From positions 81,916 to 145,915 of the forward strand of contig CALTUD010000005.1 in the NCBI GenBank assembly GCA_943912335.1: DNA of 64,000 nt, read 5' to 3'. Made by a program: the position numbers and the translations under genes. Below, in pieces: positions 63,868 to 64,000 of the stretch. A model generated the notes under the pieces. The model did not search any database, was not told the origin of the DNA, and worked only from the letters and a program-made list of their open reading frames with translations. Within the stretch, counting starts at the first letter, position 1. The number at the start of each line of letters is the position of its first letter. The stretch comes from an uncultured Acetobacteraceae bacterium (lineage in GTDB: Bacteria; Pseudomonadota; Alphaproteobacteria; Acetobacterales; Acetobacteraceae).

Positions 63868-63946
63868 GAAACGGCGAGGTTTTCCGCCGCCTGGGCGTTT
63901 CGTCCGGCGGTGGAAGACTCGGTCCGGTTCTTCGAGGGGATGTGGC

Positions 63947-64000
63947 TGGCTGGGGCGGGAGGATTCGAACCTCCGCATGGCGGAATCAAAATCCGCTGCC
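63947..64000 (-). tRNA. tRNA-Gln (TTG anticodon), 3' part only
   Basis: The minus strand ends in GCCCCAGCCA, with an encoded CCA, preceded by the T-arm GGAGG-TTCGAAT-CCTCC and an anticodon stem-loop GCGGATTTTGATTCCGC whose anticodon is TTG. This is a glutamine tRNA reading CAA/CAG. The 5' half (D-arm and acceptor start) lies outside the window. The first base of the tRNA is therefore not visible. Confidence 0.93.

Noticed and set aside
1..64000. CRISPR arrays, insertion sequences, prophage genes
   Set aside because: No regularly spaced direct repeats, no transposase, integrase or phage structural proteins were seen.

Overview
The window is high-GC, densely coding chromosomal DNA of an alphaproteobacterium. 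Family-level content points to the Acetobacteraceae: a gltX-pyrB-pyrC-like-plsY and dprA-topA-rnr order, NDUFA12/DUF2155/MlaD genes, an apparently squalene-type (C30) carotenoid gene set, CtrA-type flagellar genes, and paired long stem-loop repeats of a kind I associate with this family. The taxonomic call is inference from gene content and style, not from a marker comparison. I see no transposase, phage gene or CRISPR array.

Layout. 122-8115 (minus): dprA, topA, rnr and a secreted S41 protease. 8210-11118 (plus): a TetR regulator, a class III CoA-transferase and an enoyl-CoA hydratase, with matching operator-like palindromes before the first two genes; this block interrupts a minus-strand housekeeping run. 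11155-15526 (minus): gltX, pyrB, a dihydroorotase-like gene that lacks its metal ligands, and plsY. 15620-25089: comEC, nth, a degenerate HD-GYP protein, an ABC exporter, an NmrA/LysR divergent pair, a membrane phosphoesterase and a GNAT. 25086-29877 (minus): a tightly overlapped histidine operon (hisB, DUF2628, hisH, GNAT-hisA fusion, hisF, a long hisE, HIT). 29927-34397: flagellar export and rod genes (fliO, fliP on minus; flgB, flgC, fliE, fliQ, fliR, flhB on plus). 34572-37379: recA, then an intergenic stretch with a small minus-strand gene and a Fur-type box, then icd.

37414-45469: an acyltransferase-like DUF482 gene, a RidA-like gene, a ribonucleotide-reductase-like pseudoenzyme, the NDUFA12-mlaD-DUF2155 cluster, trehalose genes otsB-otsA, dsbB and a DUF1328 protein. 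45565-51203 (minus): carotenoid genes, comprising two CrtI/CrtN-type flavoenzymes, an acyltransferase, a glycosyltransferase and a DUF2141 protein. They could desaturate/oxidise, glycosylate and acylate a C30 carotenoid, but no synthase is present. nadE follows on plus. Two ~117-nt stem-loop repeats flank crtP-crtN-nadE.

53569-63382 looks like a surface glycosylation island: an NAD-dependent epimerase, a 1129-residue multi-domain glycosyltransferase, a Gly/Asn/Thr/Ser-rich beta-roll protein without a signal peptide, a 940-residue double-GT4 enzyme and an RgpF-type protein. The layout suggests the beta-roll protein, or a polysaccharide attached near it, is modified by the flanking enzymes. The window ends with an HU gene and the 3' part of a tRNA-Gln.
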